NCBI GenBank assembly: GCA_002702965.1
Contig: PADE01000027.1
Span: 27,982 to 35,900, forward strand
Reading direction: 5' to 3'
DNA length: 7,919 nt
Source: Planctomycetaceae bacterium
Lineage (GTDB): Bacteria > Planctomycetota > Planctomycetia > Pirellulales > Pirellulaceae
Position numbers and translations under genes: made by a program. Shown piece after piece: positions 1 to 6,289 of the stretch. Below the pieces are notes generated by a model. It did not search any database and had not been told where the DNA came from. It saw nothing but the letters and a program-made list of their open reading frames with translations. How positions within the stretch are numbered: position 1 is the stretch's first letter; each line of letters opens with the position of its first letter.

Positions 1-1031
1 GAGGTGAGCCACTGTTCCTTCGGGTCCCACTCGTGCCCCATGGCCAACAAAACTCCGAACCCACCCACGTCCTGGGACAGCGTCTGCAACTGTTCGGTCA
101 CGTCGTCGGGGCTGCCGACCACCCATACGTTGTCGATCAGATATTCGAGCGTCACGTCGGAGTCTGGCATGTCAGGATCGGTTTTCATTAGGTGAAGCAT
201 TTTGCACTTGGGCAACAGATGCAGAAAGTAATCTCGGAAATCACGGCCCAAGGTCCCGCCGAGCGCGAGTTTCCTCGCCTCCTTGGTCGTGTCGGCGACA
301 AACACATCTCGGGCGATACGCCACTGCGATCGGTCGGCGACTCGGCCTGCCTTTTCAGCCCCCACTTGCACGGCCTGCCAGTGCGATTCGAGGACTCGTG
401 TGGGCACAATGTTGATGCTCATGGGAATCCAACCGCGCTGGCCAGCCAGCTCGAGCGTCCCGGACTTAACGGTCACGCCAGCCACGCCGATGGGCGGATG
501 CGGTTTCTGGTACGGTTCCAGATGGAATCGCAGACCGATCTCGTCATCGGGTTCAGGCACAGTGAACCGCCAGTACTTGTGGTCGTACAGACCGGGGCGC
601 GGGTCTTGCCACAACTGAAGCACCAGCTCGACGGCGTCGTAAGTCATGCCGCGTTGTTCGCCCGTTTTCGGGTCAAACCCAAAGACCTCGAAATCCCCGG
701 GGAAGCCGCCGGAGCCAACACCCCAATAAAAGCGGCCGTGGCACATGTGGTCCAGTTGGGCGATGCGGTTGGCGATCATAAACGGATTGTGGTTGGGCAT
801 GCAGTTGACGCCCGTGCCCAGAATGATGTTCTTGGTTTGACGAATGGCGCTGGCGATCAATAGATCGGGGGCGGGTATGTTCTCCCATACGCTGGTGAAA
901 TGCTCACCCAACCATGCCTCGTGAAATCCCAGCTCGTCCAACGTGATGATCTGTTCTAGATCGTTGTCGAGCCCTCTGGTGTAGTCCGCGCCGGGAGGAT
1001 GCAACGGCATGGTGAAGAATCCGAGTTCCAT
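1..1031 (-). CDS. LLM-class flavin-dependent oxidoreductase (luciferase-like monooxygenase), C-terminus cut by window edge
   Basis: The minus strand from ATG at 1031 stays open to the left edge (343 codons, no stop), so the C-terminus lies outside the window. The protein begins MELGFFTMPLHPPG and has the layout of bacterial luciferase-like monooxygenases: an early LGFHEAWLGEHF segment (residues ~36-47), TKNIILGTGVNCMPNHNPF (~68-86), then AQLDHMCHGRFYWGVGSGGFPGDFEVFG (~91-118). Such enzymes are cytoplasmic TIM barrels that use reduced flavin (usually FMNH2) and O2 to oxidise small organic substrates; the substrate cannot be read here. The late GSPDDVTEQL segment is the usual family tail, so probably only a few dozen residues are missing. 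An AAGGGA Shine-Dalgarno-like stretch lies about 6 nt before the ATG and supports this start. It is separated from the upstream glycosidase-like gene by 276 bases containing a large inverted repeat, so it may be its own transcription unit. Confidence 0.95.
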   Translation of the reverse strand, partial: MELGFFTMPLHPPGADYTRGLDNDLEQIITLDELGFHEAWLGEHFTSVWENIPAPDLLIASAIRQTKNIILGTGVNCMPNHNPFMIANRIAQLDHMCHGRFYWGVGSGGFPGDFEVFGFDPKTGEQRGMTYDAVELVLQLWQDPRPGLYDHKYWRFTVPEPDDEIGLRFHLEPYQKPHPPIGVAGVTVKSGTLELAGQRGWIPMSINIVPTRVLESHWQAVQVGAEKAGRVADRSQWRIARDVFVADTTKEARKLALGGTLGRDFRDYFLHLLPKCKMLHLMKTDPDMPDSDVTLEYLIDNVWVVGSPDDVTEQLQTLSQDVGGFGVLLAMGHEWDPKEQWLT

Positions 1032-1307
1032 AAGATCCCTTTACGAACAAATTCGTGGCGAACCGATTTATCGGCGCGCACGGCGCGGCGGATAACCGAT
1101 AATACGCGCGCTTCGACTGATCCGGATCGGAGACAAGGCCAGGGGACCTGAGAATACCGGAAAGCTAGCGGGAATTCAAAATGCTGACTGGCGATACGAA
1201 ACGCGCCGGCCGCGCGACCGACGACAGCGATCAGACTGACCCCGAAGTGTTCGACGAATTTTGGCTTCAAAGTCGATGTGTTAACTTCAGATTCATGAAC
1301 ACTTCGC
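1032..1307. other. Intergenic region between glycosidase-like gene and LLM oxidoreductase
   Basis: No gene is supported here; the overlapping minus-strand ORF at 956-1270 is a shadow. The stretch holds a 10-bp inverted repeat next to the upstream stop codon (listed separately). It also holds the short palindrome CCGATTTATCGG at 1063-1074 and a small ACGAA/TTCGT hairpin just upstream of the LLM ribosome binding site. A TATTAT box (minus strand, 1104-1099) could be a -10 element for the LLM gene, but no convincing -35 lies at the right distance. Confidence 0.6.
1243..1306. terminator. Inverted repeat directly after the glycosidase-like stop codon, possible transcript end
   Basis: CGAAGTGTTC at 1243-1252 is the exact reverse complement of GAACACTTCG at 1297-1306, a perfect 10-bp match with a 44-base loop. 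On the minus strand the first arm begins one base after the TAG of the glycosidase-like gene. It could form a stem that ends or stabilises that transcript. There is no U-run after the second arm, so it is not a classical intrinsic terminator, and the long loop weakens the case. Confidence 0.35.
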
Positions 1308-3266
1308 CTACTTGTAGTCCAACGCCAAGTGGACTCGCCGCAGCGTGATAGGCTGCGCGGATTTCGTGCCGTCCTTTAGCCCGATTTGCAGCGTGTTCAT
1401 GCCCTGCTTCAGCGGAGGTGCGGTGACGGCAAAATTGAACGACGAGTGTGCCTGGCCGGCATCGTTGCGTACGAGCTTGGCAGTAACGAGTTTGACGCCG
1501 TTCAGCCGTACAACAAGCGAATCGATCTGGATTGAACCGGTCAGTGCCAAACGCAGTTCCAACCGACGCAACGAGCCCGCTCGAGTTGCCTGCTTGAGGT
1601 CGTCTGCGACGACCAGCGGTAGACGGGCGGATGTGTTCGGTGAAAGTGTCACCGGCAGCGGCGACTTCGTGGAAACCAGGACGTACGGCGCGAACACCGG
1701 GCCGTCGATGGCGTACAGCTTGTCTCGGTTCACAAGCGTCTGGTGGTCGCCGATGTCGCGTAGGCAGGCAAAGTACGTGGCGCGATTCTTGAGGTACGCT
1801 TGACCTCGATCGTGGTTGAACGTGGTCCCCAGGTTCCACAGGTAAACGCCGTCGGCTCCGGCGCTGCGCCAGTTCATCGCCACTGCTCGGGCTGCAATGT
1901 GCAAGTCGTCCACCGACGTAAAGTCCTTCAGCGGTCCCGAGTTGATACACGGATACACCAGCACGTCGTGTCGATGAGCCACCTTCACGATGTCGTTGAG
2001 CTTGAGAGAAAACGGTGAATAGCCACCGCCGATGATCAGGATGTCGACCAGGTCCTGCTTCAGCCACGCCTGAACGTCGAGCCCAATCTTCTTCGCCTGA
2101 TCGAACGTGTCGGGCACGCGGGCCGCCAACAGCAACGGCCGCTTCCGCCTCGTACCGAGCTGGTCCATGCGACTGCGGATACGGTCCATGAACGAGGTCA
2201 TGATCGCGACTTCGGCATCGGTTGCCGAACCGCCCTGTATCACGCTGGAGAACAGCACGGGGTGCCGGATGTAGTCCAGCTCGATCCCGTCGACGTCGTA
2301 ACGGTCGCAGATTTCCTCAATCACCTCGAACTTGCGGTCGCGGACGGCTTGGTGGGCGTAGTCCTGGGCGGTGACGTAGACCTTGTGAATCGGCGGTTTG
2401 CCACCGGTCTGGACGAGGTATTCAGGATGGTTTCGCTTCCAGATCGTCTGAATACCGGGGACGAAACTGTCGTGCACGTCGTTCATGCGAATCGATGCGA
2501 ACGCCTCCATTTCGTGCTTGTGCGCAAACTGGATGACGGTGCGTAGTGGGCACGTACCAGCCTCGATCATCTTCTTCGCGTTTGCCGCATAGTGGACATA
2601 GAGGTCTCCGCCCGGGGCCTCGCCGCCGTGCGCCGGCTTGCCGAAGAGCGGCTGAACCTTGCTGTCGTAGACCGGGGCGTCCCCCCAGATCGCCAGCGCC
2701 GACCAGCAGATCGTGTCGACCTGCGTTCCCACCATGGGCGTCAACCGGACGGACACGAAGCCGTCCACCGTATTTGCCTCTTCACGGGCCAGTTCCTCGC
2801 TGTCGTCGTTGAAGATGACACGCCGGCGCCGGTGCGCGGCGGCCGAGCGGGCTCGTTTGGCGACCGCACGATCAACGCGTCGCTCGCGTCGCTGGAAACC
2901 AACGCCACGGGAGGGCGAAGCTCCTGCTGAGCCGCCGTTCGCCGACGTCCCCGGCTCGACGGGAGCCTCTCCATCCGTGGACTTGCACATCAGTGTTGCT
3001 TGATTGACGTAGACGGCTCCGCCCGGTCCGATTGCGCTATCGATCGCTTGATGGTGGCCTTTCGGGTCGTGCGGCAACAATGTCTTTTCAGCCGGCACCT
3101 TGGTGAGCTTCCCTCGCACCTGTTCCGATCCACGAATCGAAATCCCCGGGGTCTGCGCACCATTTGTAAGCTTCACTGGCCCGTCGGCGATGGCCAACCC
3201 TATGCCGACGAGAATCGCCCAAATGGTGGTCAGGCCTAGCACTACCAAGACAATCGATCGAGTCAT
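1308..3266 (-). CDS. Exported glycoside-hydrolase-like TIM-barrel protein (GHL10-type), carrying an internal repeat insertion
   Basis: The product is 652 residues. Residues ~4-27 form one hydrophobic segment (signal anchor or signal peptide), so the protein probably works outside the cytoplasm. Residues ~150-520 look like the glycosyl-hydrolase-like 10 / DUF187 type of (beta/alpha)8 barrel. The best evidence is DVDGIELDYIRHP at ~324-336, where Asp331 sits where such barrels carry an acidic active-site residue, plus FASIRMNDVHDSF (~256-268) and GADGVYLWNLG (~470-480). The last ~130 residues resemble a beta-sandwich appendage. Likely role: hydrolysis of a polysaccharide; the substrate is unknown. 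Residues ~98-120 (GEAPVEP...GSAGASPSR) come from a dispersed palindromic repeat. Residues ~121-149 are an Arg/Ala-rich run that appears to be out of frame, while the next frame reads far more naturally. From residue 150 (VIFNDDSEEL) onward the protein looks normal. The start ATG follows the DUF1501 stop by 33 bases with only a weak GAG ribosome-binding site, suggesting one operon. Confidence 0.8.
   Translation of the reverse strand: MTRSIVLVVLGLTTIWAILVGIGLAIADGPVKLTNGAQTPGISIRGSEQVRGKLTKVPAEKTLLPHDPKGHHQAIDSAIGPGGAVYVNQATLMCKSTDGEAPVEPGTSANGGSAGASPSRGVGFQRRERRVDRAVAKRARSAAAHRRRRVIFNDDSEELAREEANTVDGFVSVRLTPMVGTQVDTICWSALAIWGDAPVYDSKVQPLFGKPAHGGEAPGGDLYVHYAANAKKMIEAGTCPLRTVIQFAHKHEMEAFASIRMNDVHDSFVPGIQTIWKRNHPEYLVQTGGKPPIHKVYVTAQDYAHQAVRDRKFEVIEEICDRYDVDGIELDYIRHPVLFSSVIQGGSATDAEVAIMTSFMDRIRSRMDQLGTRRKRPLLLAARVPDTFDQAKKIGLDVQAWLKQDLVDILIIGGGYSPFSLKLNDIVKVAHRHDVLVYPCINSGPLKDFTSVDDLHIAARAVAMNWRSAGADGVYLWNLGTTFNHDRGQAYLKNRATYFACLRDIGDHQTLVNRDKLYAIDGPVFAPYVLVSTKSPLPVTLSPNTSARLPLVVADDLKQATRAGSLRRLELRLALTGSIQIDSLVVRLNGVKLVTAKLVRNDAGQAHSSFNFAVTAPPLKQGMNTLQIGLKDGTKSAQPITLRRVHLALDYK
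2837..2908 (-). other. Apparent wrong-frame segment inside the glycosidase-like gene
   Basis: In the frame of the gene this stretch reads as an Arg/Ala-rich run (QRRERRVDRAVAKRARSAA). The neighbouring minus-strand frame reads VALVSSDASDALIVRSPNEP with G/C in most third codon positions, as in the rest of the gene. If 67 bases (2909-2975) were removed, the upstream ...CKST would join this second frame directly. A compensating shift in the GC-rich tract around 2820-2840 would then restore the frame at RRVIFND. This is inferred from codon pattern and protein appearance only. Confidence 0.55.
2905..2980. repeat. Planctomycete-type palindromic repeat (GEAPxEP...GASPS) inserted in a coding region
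   Basis: Two arms face each other: GGAGGGCGAAGCTCC plus TGCTGAGCC at about 2910-2933, and GGCTCGACGGGAGCC plus TCTCCATCC at about 2953-2976, with a 19-base centre. Arm against reverse-complemented arm matches at 18 of 24 positions, and the flanks extend it with CCACGG/CCGTGG. Because of the symmetry both strands encode nearly the same peptide: GEAPAEP...GASPS on plus and GEAPVEP...GSAGASPSR on minus. From general knowledge, peptides of this kind recur in hypothetical proteins of planctomycete genomes, which suggests a REP- or MITE-like dispersed element. No transposase is present. Confidence 0.75.
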
Positions 3267-3299
3267 GTTGCTGCTCTTGGTCTCAGACTTCGTGGTGGC

Positions 3300-4658
3300 C
3301 TACACCAGCTCGGAGATCACGCTCCCCTGCGGCAGGATGGTGACCGGGCGACCGGCGTGGTTGGGGAATGTCTGCGTCGGATCGATGCCGAGATGGTGGT
3401 AGAGCGTCGCCAGCACATCGTAGATCCACATCGGCCGGTCTCGCGGGACTTCGCCCTTGGCGGTGGAACAGCCGATGACCTGGCCCATCTGCAAACCGCC
3501 GCCGGCGACGAGCACGCTCTGCAGACTGCCCCAGTGGTCGCGGCCTGCCTGGGCGTTAACGCGCGGCGTGCGGCCGAACTCGCCCCAGACCAGCACCAGC
3601 ACGTCCCGGTCGAGACCCCGCTCGCCGAGGTCTTCGATCAGCGTCGTGACCGCCTGGTCAAAACCCGGAGCGGCCTTGTTCATGCCGTTGGCGATGGTCC
3701 GGTGCATGTCCCAACCAAACGTGCCGGAGACCGGACCAAACCCGTTCTCAAGGACCGTGACGAACGTCACGCCGGCCTCGACCAGCCTACGCGCCAAGAG
3801 CAGCGTCTGCCCGGACCAGTTCCGACCGTAGCGGTCTCGCAGCCGCGCGTCTTCGGCCTCCAAATCGAAGGCGGCTTGCGCGCGTCCGGTGGTGAGCATC
3901 TCCACGGCCTGCTGCTGAAAGTGGTCGAGCGCCCCCATCGCGATGCTGGCCTCGGCACGTCGGCGGAAGCGGTCGAAGCCCCGCAGCAGCGATCTCCGGT
4001 CCTGCCACCGCTCGGCCGTCATCGCCGCCAACAGATCGAGGTTGTCGACGCGGTACGATGCGCTGTGGCGGTCTTTCAGGACCTCCATCGGGTCGTCGCC
4101 CGGGCCTAGGTAGGCCGCACGGTAGGGCAATTCGCGAAAGGCACGGCCCTCACCGTCGGCCGTGTAGCCGATGCGGACATATGGCGGCATCCCGGGTCGG
4201 TTGGCTCCCCGGAGACGCGACGTAATCGAACCGGTCGAAGGGTTGCTCGACCGGAGGGTCGGATTGCTCTCGGGGTAATGACCGGTCAGGCACCAGTGGA
4301 GTCCGTGCTGATGGTCGTTGTCGCTGTGGTGCACGCTGCGAAGGATGGCCACCTTGTCCATCACGCGGGCCTGCCGCGGCAGCGTTTCGCTGATCGCCAC
4401 TCCCGGCAGATTGGTGTCGATGGTCGAAAACGGTCCGCGGTACTCGGCTGGCGCGTGCGGCTTGGGGTCGTAGGTCTCGAACTGGCTCGGACCACCCGCC
4501 AGCCAGACCTGGATCACGGCGGTCGACTTTTTGGCCCGACCCGCCTCGGCCGCCCCCGCGCGAGCTTCCAGCAGCATCGGCAGCGTCAGCCCGGCGAGCG
4601 AACCGGTCAAGAAGGTCCGCCGAGGAGTGTCGCTTCGTCGCCGCGTCTGCGATTTCAT
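3300..4658 (-). CDS. DUF1501 family protein with Tat signal (alkaline-phosphatase-like fold)
   Basis: The product is 452 residues from the ATG at 4658. I chose this start over GTG 4700 and ATGs at 4691 and 4673 because a GGGGAG ribosome-binding site lies 7 nt before it, and it puts the twin-arginine motif (RRTFLTG, residues 13-19) at the usual distance from the N-terminus. The hydrophobic stretch GSLAGLTLPMLL and an Ala-rich cleavage region follow. Family hallmarks: IQVWLAGGPSQFETYDPKP (~49-67), HHSDNDHQHGLHW (~110-122), WGEFGRTPR (358-366), GRDHWG (372-377) and FPNHAGRPV near the end. DUF1501 proteins are abundant in Planctomycetota and belong to the alkaline phosphatase/sulfatase-like superfamily. 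The His/Asp motifs probably bind metal, but the reaction is not established. The protein is exported folded. They usually sit beside DUF1549/DUF1553 genes; here the downstream neighbour is a glycosidase-like gene instead. Confidence 0.93.
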   Translation of the reverse strand: MKSQTRRRSDTPRRTFLTGSLAGLTLPMLLEARAGAAEAGRAKKSTAVIQVWLAGGPSQFETYDPKPHAPAEYRGPFSTIDTNLPGVAISETLPRQARVMDKVAILRSVHHSDNDHQHGLHWCLTGHYPESNPTLRSSNPSTGSITSRLRGANRPGMPPYVRIGYTADGEGRAFRELPYRAAYLGPGDDPMEVLKDRHSASYRVDNLDLLAAMTAERWQDRRSLLRGFDRFRRRAEASIAMGALDHFQQQAVEMLTTGRAQAAFDLEAEDARLRDRYGRNWSGQTLLLARRLVEAGVTFVTVLENGFGPVSGTFGWDMHRTIANGMNKAAPGFDQAVTTLIEDLGERGLDRDVLVLVWGEFGRTPRVNAQAGRDHWGSLQSVLVAGGGLQMGQVIGCSTAKGEVPRDRPMWIYDVLATLYHHLGIDPTQTFPNHAGRPVTILPQGSVISELV

Positions 4659-4719
4659 TGCCAGGCTCCCCATCTCAGCATCTCGCCACATCGTACGCAC
4701 GACTGGCCAGATCGATCAA
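4645..4719 (-). promoter_or_regulatory. Candidate promoter and ribosome-binding site of the DUF1501-glycosidase unit
   Basis: On the minus strand TTGATC (4719-4714) and TACGAT (4695-4690) are separated by 18 bases, each matching 4 of 6 consensus sigma-70 positions. Transcription would start near 4683, leaving a short leader that reaches GGGGAG and the ATG at 4658. The match is only moderate, but the position fits the chosen start codon. Confidence 0.3.
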
Positions 4720-4744
4720 GACAAAACAACTTCCCGATTTAGAC

Positions 4745-4770
4745 TCCCGAAGTTTCGAAAACTTCGGAAG
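4745..4770. promoter_or_regulatory. Dyad CCGAAGTTT-CGA-AAACTTCGG upstream of the DUF1501 promoter
   Basis: CCGAAGTTT at 4747-4755 and AAACTTCGG at 4759-4767 are perfect reverse complements around CGA; extending each arm to 12 bases adds one mismatch. The site lies about 26 bases upstream of the candidate -35 box. That fits a regulator binding site or a small hairpin. It has no U-run, so a terminator is unlikely. Confidence 0.45.
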
Positions 4771-5087
4771 TCGGACTACTCTGAACGGCCGAGTCATTGG
4801 TTCGTACTGGGTTCATTGTTCTGGACGGCTCCACAATCGGTGTGGTCCGCGGGACGCACGGTCCCCGCCCGGCCACCGGGCGGCCGACGCCCGGGACGAG
4901 TCGATCAGTCGATCCAGAAGGAAAACTGCTTGGCCTCTGCTTCACGACGATCGACGACCGTTCGGTCGCGAATACGGCACTGTTCCCTGCCGAGTCCGAG
5001 CAGTTGTTTCAGTAGGCGATAAATGTGTGGCCCCTTCGGCATGCGGTTCCAGACGACACCAATATAGAGGCTGACGAAGCGGCGTGT
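4771..5087 (-). other. Gene-poor stretch with a hairpin and possible remnant ORF
   Basis: No gene is recognised. On the minus strand an open frame runs through the leader module copy at 5023-5073 and continues as HIYRLLKQLLG... to a stop at 4905-4907 (...KQFSFWID). It has no ATG where the related copy at 5957-6007 has one, so it may be a decayed gene start. About 20 bases past that stop is a strong 8-bp hairpin, CCGCCCGG-CCA-CCGGGCGG (4865-4883), with no U-run. The overlapping plus-strand ORFs resemble nothing known. Confidence 0.4.
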
Positions 5088-5126
5088 GGCCGCGACTTCA
5101 CTCCCGCTTCCGCCGTGGGGCCGAGG
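5023..5126 (-). repeat. Dispersed leader module, copy A
   Basis: Bases 5023-5073 match 5957-6007 at 46 of 51 positions. Bases 5088-5126 match 7630-7668 at 31 of 39 positions without gaps. The part between these blocks is much shorter than in the copy at 7559-7668, so copy A appears internally deleted. It lies directly after, and partly overlaps, the end of the LRR fragment on the minus strand. Confidence 0.7.
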
Positions 5127-5319
5127 TCGACCTCTCGATCTTGCCGTTCGGCAACGCCTGCTGCAGATCGGCGACACCCGCGTCGGTTGCTGGGGTTTCG
5201 GCGAGGTGGAGGCGCGTCAGCCCCGCGTCGGTGATCTGGCTGGGGTCGAGGGAGAGCGTCTGCAGCTTGGTCAGCCCCTTGAGGTGCGCCAGGACGTGGG
5301 AAGTGATTAGTGACACCAA
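5098..5319 (-). pseudogene. C-terminal fragment of a leucine-rich-repeat protein
   Basis: The minus-strand frame (first possible start TTG 5319, stop TGA 5098-5100) reads LAHLKGLTKLQTLSLDPSQ, ITDAGLTRLHLAETPATDAG, then VADLQQALPNGKIERS. This is the last part of a planctomycete LRR protein: one full repeat, a shortened repeat and the usual capping segment. Similarity starts only near 5300, so the N-terminal repeats and the signal peptide are missing. The final ~10 residues (STSAPRRKRE) are encoded by the leader module. LRR proteins of this type are usually exported lipoproteins that mediate protein binding. As it stands this is probably a non-functional remnant. A lipoprotein-like N-terminus in the same orientation lies beyond the ABM gene at 5870-5958 and may be the other end of the same gene. 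Confidence 0.6.
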
Positions 5320-5326
5320 TCGGCAA

Positions 5327-5577
5327 TCAACAATCCATGAACCCGAAGCACCGGCTGATGCTCTCCCCGGACCTCAGGCTGGAAAACCTGCCGATTATCC
5401 GCTCTGTAGCCTTGACGAAGGTTGCATCATTAGGAAGGATCTGGTGGGCGTGCTTGAACCGGGAGGCTACTCCGGGGAAACTAGAGGCGAAGCGCAAACG
5501 GCACCCCAGGCCAGGAACGAAATTACGCACCCGGTGCCGCGACCGCGAGACGATCTCGAACAAGGAGAGCAGCCAGA
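5327..5577 (+). promoter_or_regulatory. Upstream region and ribosome-binding site of the ABM gene
   Basis: These ~250 bases contain no recognisable gene. A strong AAGGAG ribosome-binding site (5562-5567) lies about 10 nt before the ATG at 5578. TTGACG at 5412-5417 is a good -35 candidate; 17 bases later AAGGAT (5435-5440) is only a poor -10, so the promoter call is weak. No riboswitch-like structure was recognised by eye. Confidence 0.35.
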
Positions 5578-5862
5578 ATGATCACAGTGGGCATGAACTA
5601 CCACGTCATCGAGGGTAAGCAACAGGACTTTGAAGACAAATTCGCTTCCGTGATCGATGCCCTGCGAGCGGCTGCAGGTCATACTACCTCGACGCTGTGG
5701 AAAGATGTCGGCGACGACGCCTCGTACCTGATCACCAGCGAATGGTCGGACGAGCAGGCATTCACTGAATTCATCCGCAGCGATGCCTTCCGAGAAGTCA
5801 CCAACTGGGGCAACGAGCAAATCCTCTCAGGGCGTCCGCAACACAAGATCTACAAGAACTAG
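5578..5862 (+). CDS. Antibiotic biosynthesis monooxygenase (ABM) family protein
   Basis: This 94-residue protein starts MITVGMNYHVIEGKQQDFED, has a central TSTLWKDVGDDASYLITSEW segment, and then SDEQAFTEFIRSDAFREVTNW. That is the compact alpha/beta ferredoxin-like layout of the ABM superfamily, and ~95 residues is the normal full length. Members act as small dimeric oxygenases on quinone-like aromatics or haem, or have no known reaction; the substrate cannot be told here. No signal peptide is seen, so it should be cytoplasmic. The ATG follows a strong AAGGAG site. It is the only convincing plus-strand gene in the window, and it lies between two broken pieces of LRR-type sequence that face the other way, suggesting it arrived by insertion or rearrangement. 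Confidence 0.88.
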   Translation: MITVGMNYHVIEGKQQDFEDKFASVIDALRAAAGHTTSTLWKDVGDDASYLITSEWSDEQAFTEFIRSDAFREVTNWGNEQILSGRPQHKIYKN

Positions 5863-5869
5863 GCGGCGT

Positions 5870-5958
5870 TGGAACCGCACCACCGCTGCGCGGCTTGTCA
5901 CCGCCCCCCCACGCCAGACCACCCCCATCACCAGCAGACAACCCAGCAGACGTTTCAT
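5870..5958 (-). pseudogene. N-terminal lipoprotein-like leader fragment (MKRLLGCLLVMG...), probably from an LRR gene
   Basis: The minus-strand ATG at 5958 lies at the end of leader module copy B and encodes MKRLLGCLLVMGVVWRGG, a typical short signal peptide. A run of seven G (plus strand C7 at 5904-5910) follows, after which another frame continues as WGGGDKPRSGGAVPTPP, a composition often seen just after a lipobox. The frame therefore seems broken at the homopolymer, and no lipobox Cys is left. The open frame ends at 5827, inside the 3' end of the ABM gene. It is best read as the decayed start of an exported protein, perhaps the one whose C-terminus lies at 5098-5319. Confidence 0.5.
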
Positions 5959-6051
5959 GTGCGGCCCCTTCGGTAGGCGGTTCCAGACGCCACCAACATA
6001 GAGGCTGCGGCCCGCAACTGGGGTGTGCAAAAACGGGCGAAATCTGCGCAG
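5957..6051 (-). repeat. Dispersed leader module, copy B
   Basis: Bases 5957-6007 match copy A (5023-5073) at 46 of 51 positions. The 73 bases 5979-6051 match 7559-7631 at 52 positions without gaps. The module ends directly at a minus-strand ATG that opens a signal peptide, which suggests it is the 5' untranslated or promoter region of a gene family. Confidence 0.7.
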
Positions 6052-6289
6052 GGGCGAGTGAGGTCGCGGGTCCTTTTCGGAGATCGTTTCTCCCGCTAAG
6101 TCGGGGGAACGCCGGTATTGGCGATAGGCACAACACACAACCGGGCGCAGTGCGTAATTTGCCTTGCCAGAAAATCTTGGATCGCGCGCTTGATACGTGG
6201 TGTGGCGGAGGTGGCAGGGGCACTGCCACTTGCCGAAAGGCCCTGTTGGACGTTGCGACAGACGACGACTCGTGGCACGCCCCCCGTCT
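6052..6289. other. Intergenic region downstream of the thioredoxin-like gene, with hairpin
   Basis: No gene is supported; the minus-strand ORFs crossing here are continuations through the leader copy. The plus strand contains GTGGCAG-GGGCA-CTGCCAC at 6211-6229, a perfect 7-bp stem with a 5-base loop. It lies about 60 bases past the stop of the thioredoxin-like gene. It may shape the 3' end of that transcript, although no U-run follows, or it may be another dispersed palindrome. Confidence 0.45.

Noticed and set aside
192..863. Plus-strand open frame of 223 codons
   Set aside because: It lies opposite the clear LLM oxidoreductase and has no family-like motifs; it is a shadow of GC-rich coding DNA.
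1267..2067. Minus-strand open frame of 266 codons
   Set aside because: It overlaps the glycosidase-like gene in another frame and is Arg/His/Gly-rich, typical of an out-of-frame reading.
3357..4109. Plus-strand open frame of 250 codons
   Set aside because: It is antisense to the DUF1501 gene, whose motifs are unambiguous.
4865..4883. GC-rich hairpin as an intrinsic terminator
   Set aside because: The 8-bp stem is real, but no U-run follows on either strand and the ORF ending before it is itself doubtful.
5336..5400. Plus-strand peptide EPEAPADALPGPQAG resembling the GEAPAEP repeat
   Set aside because: The DNA lacks the paired arms of the repeat at 2905-2980, so the likeness is too weak to call another copy.
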